Of a stretch of DNA of 64,000 bases, positions 28,397-37,275 are shown piece after piece; the stretch's first letter is position 1, and every line of letters begins with the position of its first letter. Made by a program: the position numbers and the translations under genes. Under the pieces are notes generated by a model that saw only the letters and a program-made list of their open reading frames with translations, ran no database searches and was not told the origin of the DNA. Source of the stretch: Oligoflexia bacterium (lineage in GTDB: Bacteria; Bdellovibrionota; Bdellovibrionia; JABDDW01); NCBI GenBank assembly GCA_034439615.1, contig JAWXAT010000008.1:36620-100619 (forward strand). The letters run 5' to 3'.

Positions 28397-28418
28397 ATTT
28401 CGTGAAATTTCACGAAAT
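28397..28418. repeat. Perfect 22-bp palindrome near attL
   Basis: Each arm is ATTTCGTGAAA and its exact complement follows without spacer, so the site is two-fold symmetric. It may bind a dimeric protein such as an excision or regulatory factor. It sits about 90 bp from attL and just before the GCTTCTT repeats. Confidence 0.6.
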
Positions 28419-28429
28419 GTCATGAGTTT

Positions 28430-28458
28430 GCTTCTTCCATGCTTCTTTTTTGCTTCTT
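28430..28458 (+). repeat. Left triple GCTTCTT repeat, probable integrase arm sites
   Basis: GCTTCTT occurs at 28430, 28441 and 28452, spaced exactly 11 bp, one helical turn. The same heptamer occurs three times in the same orientation inside the right end. Short direct repeats flanking the core are typical arm-type sites of tyrosine integrases. Confidence 0.6.
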
Positions 28459-28545
28459 ATTTCTAGAGCTAAATTGCTGAAATGCCGTCGATAACGGGTT
28501 CAGTAATTTTCTGTGAACTCTGTAGTTCTGCGCTGATTTGCTTTT

Positions 28546-28595
28546 AGACCTGCTTCAAAGTTTAAACGGGAATTTTTCCGCTTTGAGGCAGGTCT
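28546..28595. repeat. Long inverted repeat in the ICE left end
   Basis: AGACCTGCTTCAAAG (28546-28560) and CTTTGAGGCAGGTCT (28581-28595) pair over 15 positions with one T-G pair. An inner CGGGAA/TTTCCG stem lengthens the hairpin. It could be an origin element, a terminator protecting the island or an antirestriction-type structure. Its role is not decided by sequence. Confidence 0.6.
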
Positions 28596-28806
28596 TCTTC
28601 CTTTCGTTCTTCTGATCGCTCACTCCATTGCCGTGCGCTTTTCCTTTCCCTTTCCAAAGGGCCCGCCCGTCCTTCGGACCGTCATGCCTTTGGGCTATCG
28701 CTAAAAGGGCAAGGGCTTACGGCACTCCATTCGCTTTCGATGCCCCTTTCCCCTCTGCTTTGGGCGAAGGGGAAAAGGTTCCTCGAATCAACGAAAGGAA
28801 AAGTCC

Positions 28807-29118
28807 ATGAAACAGTACAGCTCAGAAATGAAAAAGGTCGTTCTCAACATTTTGAAGAGTCATGATCAGCTTGAAAAGTTCCTTAGTTCCGAAGAATTTC
28901 ATTACAGGATCGAACGCCCAAGCTTTCTTCCTCTAGTTATTGAGCGCCAATCCGAAAGAGTGACAGTGACTCACTTGAAAAAGATCAACGTTCCGTTGCA
29001 AGTCTCAAATTGCGCTGAATTTTTTCAACTGTTTATTTCATCGGACGGTAGTGTCTCAATCCTCAGAATAGTTCAGCGAACTGAAACCGTTCGAATGTTG
29101 CTCCAATTCATTCTTTAG
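28807..29118 (+). CDS. Small soluble protein of unknown function, possibly truncated
   Basis: 103 residues starting behind CGAAAGGAAAAG. The pattern LKSHDQLEKFL...FHYRIERPSFLPLVIERQSERVTVTH resembles small DUF6908-type proteins found on conjugative elements, which is a weak memory-based match. The last 63 bp overlap the 3' end of the convergent metallopeptidase gene. The C-terminal residues are therefore antisense to that gene and may not be original, as if the restriction operon had been inserted into the end of this gene. Confidence 0.5.
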   Translation: MKQYSSEMKKVVLNILKSHDQLEKFLSSEEFHYRIERPSFLPLVIERQSERVTVTHLKKINVPLQVSNCAEFFQLFISSDGSVSILRIVQRTETVRMLLQFIL

Positions 29119-29784
29119 AGCCCGCCAGGAAGGAATGCGATGAGAAAGCAAATCGTAGAATTCCGTCCCGTGATTCAAAATTTTAGCATGAGTCAGTTCA
29201 TGAACAATCACATAGTCGATGCACTCCATGGGCGATACAACAAGTTCTGCATTAAGCACGACGAGGTTTTTATTGGGATGAAATTCGCCCCACCTTTTGG
29301 ACATTTTTTTAATTAAAAGCTGAACGGAGTCCTGCATGAAGACTTGAGCATGGAAACTGAACCTTTCGGATAAAACCCCACTAGCTTTTTTAAAGTACCA
29401 TCCAAGCAAAAGTGACCGTTTTAGTTCAAGATTTTCAGGAAACGTACAATTGAGGATTAGCTTGTCGTCCAGAATCTCAACGGCATCGTAATTGGATTCA
29501 AAAATCTTGAGGCGATAATGCCGACCTAAGAAGTAAAAACTCTCGCCAGACACCAACGCCTTACTTGGTTGCGGTACTGGATTAAATCCTGCCAGTCTTT
29601 GCTGCTCCAGAAGCCACGAGCCTCGTTTGATAATAATTTCTTTGATCTTATCAAGGGTTGCATCTTGAGGTGCCGTCACTTCAACCGCACCATCAGGCAG
29701 TACAGCTATCCCCAGAGTCTTTCGTGCGGATCTCTTGATTCTAAATTCAATTTTAGAACTTCCGTATTCTACAAACTCAAGCAC
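29056..29784 (-). CDS. YgjP-like zinc metallopeptidase of the hsd operon
   Basis: 242 residues of the YgjP/SprT-like (DUF45, M48-like) family. The zinc motif HELTH is at 195-199 and a third His at 205 (NHGTEFY). Upstream, KRWGEFHPNKNLVVLN is the usual family segment. Such genes are often the last gene of type I restriction operons, as here (2 bp after hsdR), but their role in restriction has not been defined. It may process a restriction component. The start ATG at 29784 follows the hsdR stop. Confidence 0.82.
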   Translation of the reverse strand: MLEFVEYGSSKIEFRIKRSARKTLGIAVLPDGAVEVTAPQDATLDKIKEIIIKRGSWLLEQQRLAGFNPVPQPSKALVSGESFYFLGRHYRLKIFESNYDAVEILDDKLILNCTFPENLELKRSLLLGWYFKKASGVLSERFSFHAQVFMQDSVQLLIKKMSKRWGEFHPNKNLVVLNAELVVSPMECIDYVIVHELTHAKILNHGTEFYDLLSHRIPSWRALKNELEQHSNGFSSLNYSED

Positions 29785-29786
29785 TC

Positions 29787-32700
29787 TTAAGTGTTCCTTC
29801 TCTTTGCAACCATGATTAGTGTGTTAATGATCTCGTCCATCTTGTCCGAGGTCAAATTTAATTCGTGCCGCCCCTTCAGTGCGTAAAGTAGATCCTCAAG
29901 GTCGATGGCCATTTTATTCTGCACATCACGGTTGCCCGACCAATCACGGATCTTGTGTTTCTCTATGACCTCATGAACTTTTAAAGCACTGTCGGCCATA
30001 ACCTCGTCTGCATCAGCAACTTCAAGACCAAGCTCTTGTCGTAATACACCGTAATAAGCTTTCGCATCGTCTGAGTTTCGGATGCTGGCCGGATAATCGG
30101 ACTTATTTTTTCCCCGCATAGTTTCCATGGCTTCAGTTACCTTCGCCAAATACTGACCATCAGACAGTCGTTTGGCCCTGTGGGCTTTGATGGCTTCATC
30201 AATCATTTCAGATAATTTTTTATAAAGAGCTGGATCTTCTTCTGATTTTTCGGCGATTGATCTTTTCAATCGAGAAGCAATTGTGTCGGCCTTGGCGGCT
30301 TGATTTTCGATTCCATCCAATTCCTTTTGGAACTCAGCTTCATCAAATACGTTAGCCTGTTGAATGATGATTTTTACTTTGTCTGCTTCGACGTATTTAT
30401 TAACCATATTACGAATCTGCTTTTCGTAAGATGAATAATCTACTGTTTCGCCGTAGCGTTGTTTTACCGCAGCGCGAAGCTCGATAAACATTTTCAGATC
30501 TCGCTGGTACATATTTTTAGTCTCAGCGGCAGTTTCATCTTGGAATTTCGCATTCCCGTTAGCAATTCTTAAGGTATTTGAAAATGCCGTTAGTTTTTTG
30601 TAGAATTCTTGACGACCGTCCAGGGGTTCAAGATGTCTCTGCAAACTTTCGGTGTCCGATTTATTTTGAACTTCTTTAAAAATCTCCCACACATTAGTGT
30701 GCCGTTGAGATAGTTCCCTGATTTCAAGTTCGGTGTTGACGATCGTACCTACGATGTCTTCCTTTTCGAAGCCCTCGTTTTCTAGCGCTGCGTAGGTATC
30801 GATTGCATCATTTAATTCACCGAAGATCCCGCGATAGTCGATAACAAGGCCGTGGCTTTTTCCTTCAAAGACGCGGTTCACCCTAGCAATCGCTTGTAGG
30901 ATATTATGTTCTTTCAGCCTCTTATCCACATACAGAACAGAGTTTTTTGGAGCATCGAAACCTGTTAATAACTTATCTACAACGATCAGTACTTCTGGTT
31001 CATCAGATTTTTTAAAAGCTTTGATAATCTTTTCGTTATATTTTTCTTCAGAGCCATACTGAGCCATTACGCTTTTCCAGTAGGCTTGAACTTCTGGGAT
31101 GTTGGATTCATCTAAATCTGCGTGATCTTCACGAGTATCAGGGCCCGAGATAATCACTTCAGTTTTGATTTCGCCGAAGCTATCAAAGAATTTCTTGTAT
31201 CGGATGGCACTTTCTTTACTCGAGCAAGCCAGCTGCCCTTTGAAACCAGTTCCTTTAAAGTTCGCCTTAAAATGTTCTTGAATATCGAAAGCGATTTCTT
31301 CTAATCGCTGATTAGTTTTTAATATTTCTTCTTCTCGGTGGAACTTCTTTTTAAGATCCGCTTTCTGCTGATCAGTTAAGTCTTTCGTAATCCGCTCGAA
31401 CCATTTATCGATCTGCTCTTTATTACCACGAAGCTCGCTCATGCGGCCTTCATATAAAAGCGGAACAACTGCGCCGTCTTTCACGGCTTGATTCATTGTG
31501 TATTTATGAATGAAGCCACCAAACTTTTGGGCCGTCGTTTTTTCTTTCTTTAAAAGTGGTGTGCCCGTAAAGCCTATGTAGCAAGCATTCGGGAGCATAT
31601 TCACCATCTTGGCATGACTGATTCCGTACTGTGATCTGTGGCTTTCATCCACCAGCACAAAAACATTGTGACTTAAAACTTTCAGGTCTTTCTTTTTACT
31701 GGCCGATTCAAACTTGTCGATAATGGTTGTGATGATGGATTTCTTTTCTTCTTCAATCAGGTCGATTAAGTTTTGACCGGAACTTGCCTTAGCAAGCTCA
31801 GCCTCTTTGCCGCAAGCAAGGAAGGTCTTATAAATTTGATCGTCCAAATCCACACGGTCAGTGACCAATACAATCCTTGGATTTGTGATGCTTTCATCAA
31901 GGGCCAGTGCCTTGGCCATCATCACCATCGTGAGCGATTTACCAGAACCTGTGGTATGCCAGATGACTCCGCCTTGTCGTTTTTGATCGCCACGAACTTT
32001 GGTGACTCGCTTTAAGGTTTCTTTGATCGCGAAATACTGTTGATAGCGGCAAACTTTCTTTTCTTTATTGTCGAAGACAATAAACTGATAAATCAGCTCC
32101 ATCAATCGTTCGGGCCGAAGTAGTGAATGAATGGTCCGATCTTGGGCCGATGGTAGACGACTGCCATCATTCCAAAGACCTTCCATGATTTTCTGTATAT
32201 GAGGTTCTCGCTCAGAAAAGATTATAGTTTTATCTGAAACACTCAGCGGTTTGTTAATTAAGACCTCGAGACCTTTTTCTTGACCCTCGGAATCTTCTTC
32301 TTTCCACACAGCCCAGAACTCTTCTGATGTCCCAGTGGTTCCGTACTTGGCTTTGTTCTGGGCAAGACTCAGTAGAATTTGCGAAAAGGTAAACAGTTCG
32401 GGAATTTCGTCAGTCTTTTGATTTCTTAAGCACTGACTAATTCCTTCTTTAACTGCGTCATCGTTGAGCCCCGGCTTTTTACATTCAATCACTACAAGGG
32501 GGATGCCGTTGACGAATAAAACAATGTCCGGTCGTCTGGTTTGATGCGAGTGTCGTTTCTCAACCTCGTATTCATCAGTCACATGGAAGATGTTTTTATG
32601 CGGTTCTTTCCAGTTAATGAATTGCAGCGAATAGCTGCGGCTCAGGCCATCAATGCTCTGCTCTAAGCTTTTACCTAAAGTAAGCAGATCATAAATTCGC

Positions 32701-32981
32701 TCGTTATTTGATAAGAGTGAGTCAAAAGGGATATTAGAGATCGCAGTAACGGCCTCTTTGATATTCTCACGACTAAACAGGACAGCTCCATTTTTAGATT
32801 TGATGGAGTTGTTCTTAGCAAGCCAATCCTCAAGTACGGATTCTAGCACAACTTTGCTTTGCTTGCCGTCACGGAGCTTGATCGTTTCGCTTGGTGCCAG
32901 ATATTGATAGCCAAGGTTTACCAAAAGGTGAATAGCGGGGATGTGGGAAACCAAATCCTCCGTGTGTTTTGCTATAGCCAT
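29787..32981 (-). CDS. hsdR: HsdR, type I restriction endonuclease and translocase
   Basis: 1064 residues, a standard HsdR length. The N-terminal PD-(D/E)XK nuclease is intact: Asp152 (RRPDIVLF), then Glu166 and Lys168 (VIECKKP). The RecA-like motor has Walker A TTGSGKS at 343-349, DESHRSQYG (motif II) and the later ARVNRVFEGK (motif VI). A helical C-terminal region contacts HsdM. It cuts unmodified DNA after ATP-driven translocation. It lies downstream of two non-standard genes that separate it from hsdS. Confidence 0.95.
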   Translation of the reverse strand: MAIAKHTEDLVSHIPAIHLLVNLGYQYLAPSETIKLRDGKQSKVVLESVLEDWLAKNNSIKSKNGAVLFSRENIKEAVTAISNIPFDSLLSNNERIYDLLTLGKSLEQSIDGLSRSYSLQFINWKEPHKNIFHVTDEYEVEKRHSHQTRRPDIVLFVNGIPLVVIECKKPGLNDDAVKEGISQCLRNQKTDEIPELFTFSQILLSLAQNKAKYGTTGTSEEFWAVWKEEDSEGQEKGLEVLINKPLSVSDKTIIFSEREPHIQKIMEGLWNDGSRLPSAQDRTIHSLLRPERLMELIYQFIVFDNKEKKVCRYQQYFAIKETLKRVTKVRGDQKRQGGVIWHTTGSGKSLTMVMMAKALALDESITNPRIVLVTDRVDLDDQIYKTFLACGKEAELAKASSGQNLIDLIEEEKKSIITTIIDKFESASKKKDLKVLSHNVFVLVDESHRSQYGISHAKMVNMLPNACYIGFTGTPLLKKEKTTAQKFGGFIHKYTMNQAVKDGAVVPLLYEGRMSELRGNKEQIDKWFERITKDLTDQQKADLKKKFHREEEILKTNQRLEEIAFDIQEHFKANFKGTGFKGQLACSSKESAIRYKKFFDSFGEIKTEVIISGPDTREDHADLDESNIPEVQAYWKSVMAQYGSEEKYNEKIIKAFKKSDEPEVLIVVDKLLTGFDAPKNSVLYVDKRLKEHNILQAIARVNRVFEGKSHGLVIDYRGIFGELNDAIDTYAALENEGFEKEDIVGTIVNTELEIRELSQRHTNVWEIFKEVQNKSDTESLQRHLEPLDGRQEFYKKLTAFSNTLRIANGNAKFQDETAAETKNMYQRDLKMFIELRAAVKQRYGETVDYSSYEKQIRNMVNKYVEADKVKIIIQQANVFDEAEFQKELDGIENQAAKADTIASRLKRSIAEKSEEDPALYKKLSEMIDEAIKAHRAKRLSDGQYLAKVTEAMETMRGKNKSDYPASIRNSDDAKAYYGVLRQELGLEVADADEVMADSALKVHEVIEKHKIRDWSGNRDVQNKMAIDLEDLLYALKGRHELNLTSDKMDEIINTLIMVAKRRNT

Positions 32982-32983
32982 TT

Positions 32984-33529
32984 TTACTTCCTTCCTTGGC
33001 CTGTGAGGATGTACTTACCCCCAAGGTTAGATGTATCGATCTCGATAAATTCAAAGCTGTTGTCGTAGTACATGACTTCAAGAGTGAGTTGTGAAGAATC
33101 AATTTCTATTGATGCTTGAAATATCTCGGTCGGTGATAAGACAAAATCTGTAGCTTCCTGCTCGAATTTAGGCTGATACTTGTCTAGGTCTTCAGGTGAA
33201 TATCTTTTTACCTTTAGCAAGGTTGGGTCTAACAATTTGAAGCCTAAAGACTGGCGACCATTCCCTAATATTCTCAGTCTTCTAACAGGCAAGGATTCCT
33301 TACCAATATTAATTATAGTCATGCCGCCAAAAACTTTTGGGGTTAAACTTTGGGTTCCATTGTACCAAATATGAACGAGAGGCTTTTTGGTCACCTCCAC
33401 AGACGCCTGTAGGTTTAGGGTGCTTTCTGAGACTTTCCACATCCGCCATGCCGCTAATGCTGAAACGACCGTGGCCACTGCACTAACACCTGTTGCCACC
33501 AACATAACCCAAGTTGATAAATCACTCAT
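32984..33529 (-). CDS. Membrane-anchored protein inside the hsd operon
   Basis: About 181 residues from the ATG at 33529, which overlaps the upstream stop as ATGA. An earlier in-frame start is less likely. One N-terminal helix (about 7-30, STWVMLVATGVSAVATVVSA) precedes a beta-rich soluble domain with segments such as GMTIINIGKESLPVRRLRI and a tyrosine-rich end. The orientation of the soluble domain is not clear. No family is recognised. Its place between the SIR2-like gene and hsdR, with tight spacing, suggests that it works with one of them. Confidence 0.65.
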   Translation of the reverse strand: MSDLSTWVMLVATGVSAVATVVSALAAWRMWKVSESTLNLQASVEVTKKPLVHIWYNGTQSLTPKVFGGMTIINIGKESLPVRRLRILGNGRQSLGFKLLDPTLLKVKRYSPEDLDKYQPKFEQEATDFVLSPTEIFQASIEIDSSQLTLEVMYYDNSFEFIEIDTSNLGGKYILTGQGRK

Positions 33530-34557
33530 ATACTTCCGCCCCAAAGATTTGCGGAATCTGCATCAAATAGAATGACTTCTAGAGGCGATCTCGCTGCACG
33601 CTCAACATTAAGGCTTTGCGCCTTATTAATAAGATCAGCAGGATAATTGGGATTACCACCACGGAATAAACTGATAAATATTCGTTTGATTTTACCTTTT
33701 CTGATATGACCTAAAATATGATCGTCAGAATTATTTAGTGAGTGTCCAAATACAAACAGATCGGCATCCTTCATGTCACACACAGCCTCAAAACTCCGAA
33801 GCGCTTTTGAAAGGTAGCCGTTATGATTTATTCGAGTTAGCTTTTGATCTGAAGTGCCTTCTGCCACGAAGAGAGGATAAAGGTCTTTAGTAATCGCATC
33901 TCTTACCTGAGAAATTAGGGGACGACCTGAATCTGCCCACACATATTTCCTAGTTTGGCTTCCAGAATCGTAAAGGTGCAAAGCTCCGTGTAGAAAGAAA
34001 AACGTTGGACTATGAGGGGAATCAAAAACGCGATAATCGATTCCAAACTCCTCATCTCCCAAACGAAACCCATCGTCGATATCGTCGGTTCGTGCCTCTC
34101 GACTATGTACAAGGACCCAGTACAATAAAACATCGTAATTGAGGGTGTATATCTTCTTAAAATTCGCTAAAAAAGAATTACACGAGATTTTTTGAGCATC
34201 TGTTACTTGATTGGTTGATTCAGGATGGCGAGAAGATATTGTTTCAACAAGAATTTGCTTCAATTTTTCTGCGTCAGATTTAATTTTGACCACAAGGTGT
34301 GGATCTGCTGAGTAAGTACCAGCTATTGTAGCCGCATTTTCCATTGCTCTGATAACTTTCTCAAAATCAGATGTGCCAATCTGATCAAAAATTGAAGCAA
34401 GCTCGGGTGATGACGAAAAATCGGCCTCTTCTCGAATGGAGCTATAAGAGAAAATATCTCTAAATAAAGCAGTACTAAATCCATTCCCTAAAAGGAGGTA
34501 ACGTTTTGATGGATTCTGCGACTTAACAATAGCATCCTGAAAAGAAATTACGTTCAT
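33526..34557 (-). CDS. SIR2-like (DUF4917-type) protein inside the hsd operon
   Basis: 343 residues. Motifs match the DUF4917/SIR2-like fold: LLLGNGFS at 21-28 (nucleotide-binding Gly loop), TLNYD at 138-142, FLHGALHLYD around His190 and FGHSLNNSDD at 270-279. SIR2-like proteins in bacterial defence often degrade NAD+ on phage infection. Whether this one keeps the activity is inference, but the Asn and His positions expected for NAD chemistry are present. It overlaps hsdS by 4 bp and the membrane protein gene by 4 bp. Confidence 0.72.
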   Translation of the reverse strand: MNVISFQDAIVKSQNPSKRYLLLGNGFSTALFRDIFSYSSIREEADFSSSPELASIFDQIGTSDFEKVIRAMENAATIAGTYSADPHLVVKIKSDAEKLKQILVETISSRHPESTNQVTDAQKISCNSFLANFKKIYTLNYDVLLYWVLVHSREARTDDIDDGFRLGDEEFGIDYRVFDSPHSPTFFFLHGALHLYDSGSQTRKYVWADSGRPLISQVRDAITKDLYPLFVAEGTSDQKLTRINHNGYLSKALRSFEAVCDMKDADLFVFGHSLNNSDDHILGHIRKGKIKRIFISLFRGGNPNYPADLINKAQSLNVERAARSPLEVILFDADSANLWGGSI

Positions 34558-35774
34558 ACTTTAACTCTCTTTTTTCCAGTGAGGAGTTGCTGCATGAGAC
34601 CCTGTTTTTGGCGGCTATAAGCAGCCAAAATTTTTTCAATTGTACCGACTTCTTGAAGCAATCCATCCAAAACATTTGAAATCATTTTTTGCTCATTTTT
34701 ACTCGGGATAGAGATTTTTAGCTGTGTCATTCTCTCTCTTGAGAGGTTGTATCTCGTTGCTCCTTGACCGAGTTTTACTATCTGGCTTCGTATTTTTTTT
34801 GATCGAAAGTAATGCAGTGCAAATTCGGGAATAAGAACTTCAAAGTTATTCAATCTAAATCCAAAACAAAAACTATTTAAATAGACAGCATCATGAGTAT
34901 CAAGAATGACAGAACTCATGCCGACTTCGTCTGGTGTTTCAGAGGAGCCTGTAAAGATAATATCACCTAAGACAACCTTGTTTTGTTTTTCGCCATCGCT
35001 CACGCTGACGAGTTCGCACATTTCAAAATCGACACGAGGTTTTCTAAAAACAGAATTATAGGTTATGAACCTTTTGTCCCCACCAATAAAATCGTTTTTG
35101 TTTTTCCCTGATAGCCCATTATATCCTTTAGCAAGGTCATTTAAGACCCCACTCCACTTTGGGACCAAGGGATTCGTTAATAAATCTCTCATATAGGTGT
35201 AATGAGCAGACTTGAGTCTAACTATTTCTTTCAGCTTCTCAATCGCTTCGTCCCAAGTGGAAAGGATCTTGGCGATTTTTTCTTGTTCGTTGAGCGGAGG
35301 AATTTCCATCTCCACATTTCGTATCGAGTCCAAGCTAAGTCCAGCTTTTGAGCCAGAATCATTAAGCTTTTGTATTCTCTTTTGCACCTGAGGAGACGAA
35401 AGCTGATGTGCAATAAATTCTTTATGAATGTCTTTTGAATCGATACGAACCAGAGCAATATGCTGATTGATATAACTTGGGACTTTTGGCTCACTTCGGA
35501 TATATCCCACAATTCCAAGGTCTGCTGTGATTGATACAAGTATGTCGCCAGTTTGAAGTCTGGTTCTCAATCCCTCCTGTGAACCAGATGGCAGAGAAAC
35601 AAACTTCATATCGGAACAATCGAGATTTATATTATCTCTTCGGAGATTCGTAATTCTAATGAAGCGATCTCCTGAGCCTGAGTAGTATGCAGCCCAACCT
35701 CTCGATCCACTTGTTACGTAGGCATCAAGTCCACCGATAGATTTGATTTCCCACCCACTAGGCATCATATCCAA
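34554..35774 (-). CDS. hsdS: HsdS, type I specificity subunit with two target-recognition domains
   Basis: 406 residues with two target-recognition domains (about 5-150 and 205-340), each followed by a conserved helical segment. The first, IPPLNEQEKIAKILSTWDEAIE, is the usual HsdS spacer signature, and the second is IPSKNEQKMISNVLDGL. It directs HsdM and HsdR to a bipartite DNA sequence. It overlaps hsdM by 17 bp. A second, half-length HsdS-like protein is encoded upstream of hsdM, so two specificities may be possible. Confidence 0.92.
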   Translation of the reverse strand: MDMMPSGWEIKSIGGLDAYVTSGSRGWAAYYSGSGDRFIRITNLRRDNINLDCSDMKFVSLPSGSQEGLRTRLQTGDILVSITADLGIVGYIRSEPKVPSYINQHIALVRIDSKDIHKEFIAHQLSSPQVQKRIQKLNDSGSKAGLSLDSIRNVEMEIPPLNEQEKIAKILSTWDEAIEKLKEIVRLKSAHYTYMRDLLTNPLVPKWSGVLNDLAKGYNGLSGKNKNDFIGGDKRFITYNSVFRKPRVDFEMCELVSVSDGEKQNKVVLGDIIFTGSSETPDEVGMSSVILDTHDAVYLNSFCFGFRLNNFEVLIPEFALHYFRSKKIRSQIVKLGQGATRYNLSRERMTQLKISIPSKNEQKMISNVLDGLLQEVGTIEKILAAYSRQKQGLMQQLLTGKKRVKV

Positions 35775-37275
35775 GCTCCTTCAAATAACCCTTCATCTGA
35801 GCTTGAACGGTGGATAGCTCTTTTTCTAATTGGTTAATTTCCTTCTGAACAGCATTGATGTCGATCTCGGTCTCTTCCTCGAAGGTGTCCACATAGCGGG
35901 GAATGTTGAGGTTGTAGTCGTTCTCGACGATCTCTTTCTTTTTAGCCTTGTAAGCATACTTATCGACGGACTCACGAGCCTTGTAAGTGTTAACGATCTT
36001 CTCGATGTCTTGTGTTCTTAGAGTGTTTTGATTTTTTCCGTCTTGGAACTCACGACTGGCATCAATGAATAAAACCGAGTCGTCTTTTTTCTTCTTCTTA
36101 AAAATTAAGATGGCAGCAGGAATACCTGTTCCGAAGAAAAGATTGGAAGGCAGTCCAATCACAGCATCAAGCAAATTATCGTCGATCATAGATTGTCGAA
36201 TTTTTCCTTCGGCAGCTCCGCGGAATAGAACTCCGTGCGGAACAACTACACCGACGCGGCCAGAGTCTTCAGTGATGGTTTCCACCATGTGCGAGATAAA
36301 AGCGAAGTCGCCCTTTGTTTTTGGCGGCAACCCCCGATGGAAGCGGTTGTAAGCATCTGCGGATGCTTCCTCATATCCCCATTTCTCTAGCGAGAATGGT
36401 GGATTTGCCACCACGACCTCAAACTTCATCGTGCTATTTTTCTCGATGAGCTTTGGATTTCTGATGGTGTCGCCCCACTCAATTCGGGCGTTGTCCACTC
36501 CGTGCAGAAACATATTCATCTTCGCAAGGGCATAGGTCTGACCATTGACCTCCTGGCCATAAAGGTAGAAATCGTTGACGTCTTTTTTAAGAAGCTGATT
36601 TGCACACTTGATAAGTAATGATCCAGAACCGCAGGCAGGGTCACAAATGCGGTCACCCTTTTTCGGATCAATCAGTTCAGCAACCAACTCTGAAACTTCG
36701 GCAGGAGTATAAAACTCTCCAGCCTTTTGGCCGCCGCCTGCTGCGAACTTGCCAATGAGGTATTCGTAGGCACTACCAATAACGTCCAAGTTTCCAATCC
36801 TGCTTGGGCGAAGGTCCAATTTTGGATTATTAAAGTCTTCAAGTAGGGATTTCAGCCTTGTGTTTCGATCTTTCGTCTGACCCAACATGGCCTCGCTGTT
36901 GAAATCGATATTTCTAAAGACCCCACTGAGTTTTTCTTTGTTGGCATCTTCAATTTTCTCTAGGGCTACATTGATGATCTCGCCGATGTTGGATGCATTT
37001 CTTTGTTCAAAGATGTCTTTGAAATGGCACTTCTTTGGAAGAACAAATCTCTCTTTTTTAAGACGACTTTGGATTCGCTCTTTGTCGCCCTTATATTGCT
37101 TATCGAATTCTTCGTACTTTTCTTCCCAAGTGTCCGAGATATATTTCAAGAACAACATCGGGAGCAGGTAGTTCATGTAAGTGGCAGAGTTTAAAATCCC
37201 ACGGAAAGTGTCGCAGGCTTGCCAGAGTATTTGATTGATTTCGTCTTGATTGACTTGGTTTTGTTTGTTGCTCAT
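35758..37275 (-). CDS. hsdM: HsdM, type I DNA methyltransferase subunit
   Basis: 505 residues. The N-terminal helical domain begins QVNQDEINQILWQACDTFRG. The N6-adenine methyltransferase domain has the SAM motif DPACGSGSL at 212-220 and the catalytic NPPF at 291-294. The C-terminal part is a coiled coil. It modifies the recognition site and is needed for restriction. The start overlaps the half-HsdS stop by 4 bp, and the end overlaps hsdS, so translation is coupled. Confidence 0.95.
   Translation of the reverse strand: MSNKQNQVNQDEINQILWQACDTFRGILNSATYMNYLLPMLFLKYISDTWEEKYEEFDKQYKGDKERIQSRLKKERFVLPKKCHFKDIFEQRNASNIGEIINVALEKIEDANKEKLSGVFRNIDFNSEAMLGQTKDRNTRLKSLLEDFNNPKLDLRPSRIGNLDVIGSAYEYLIGKFAAGGGQKAGEFYTPAEVSELVAELIDPKKGDRICDPACGSGSLLIKCANQLLKKDVNDFYLYGQEVNGQTYALAKMNMFLHGVDNARIEWGDTIRNPKLIEKNSTMKFEVVVANPPFSLEKWGYEEASADAYNRFHRGLPPKTKGDFAFISHMVETITEDSGRVGVVVPHGVLFRGAAEGKIRQSMIDDNLLDAVIGLPSNLFFGTGIPAAILIFKKKKKDDSVLFIDASREFQDGKNQNTLRTQDIEKIVNTYKARESVDKYAYKAKKKEIVENDYNLNIPRYVDTFEEETEIDINAVQKEINQLEKELSTVQAQMKGYLKELGYDA

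Larger units (their letters stand above)
28308..28806. other. Left end of the ICE, non-coding, rich in inverted repeats
   Basis: About 500 bp holds no convincing gene; a 60-codon open frame at 28628 looks like chance. It contains a hairpin CGAGGC/GCCTCG at 28367-28381, a perfect 22-bp palindrome at 28397-28418 and three GCTTCTT repeats at 28430-28458. Further right are a 15-bp-arm inverted repeat at 28546-28595 and smaller palindromes such as CCCTTT/AAAGGG (28648-28661) and TTTCCCCT/AGGGGAAA (28747-28775). From about 28596 the plus strand is pyrimidine-rich. These are probably recombination and regulatory sites of the element. Confidence 0.5.

Noticed and set aside
28628..28810. 60-codon ORF in the ICE left end
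   Set aside because: Pyrimidine-rich with biased composition, no RBS and no recognisable protein features.
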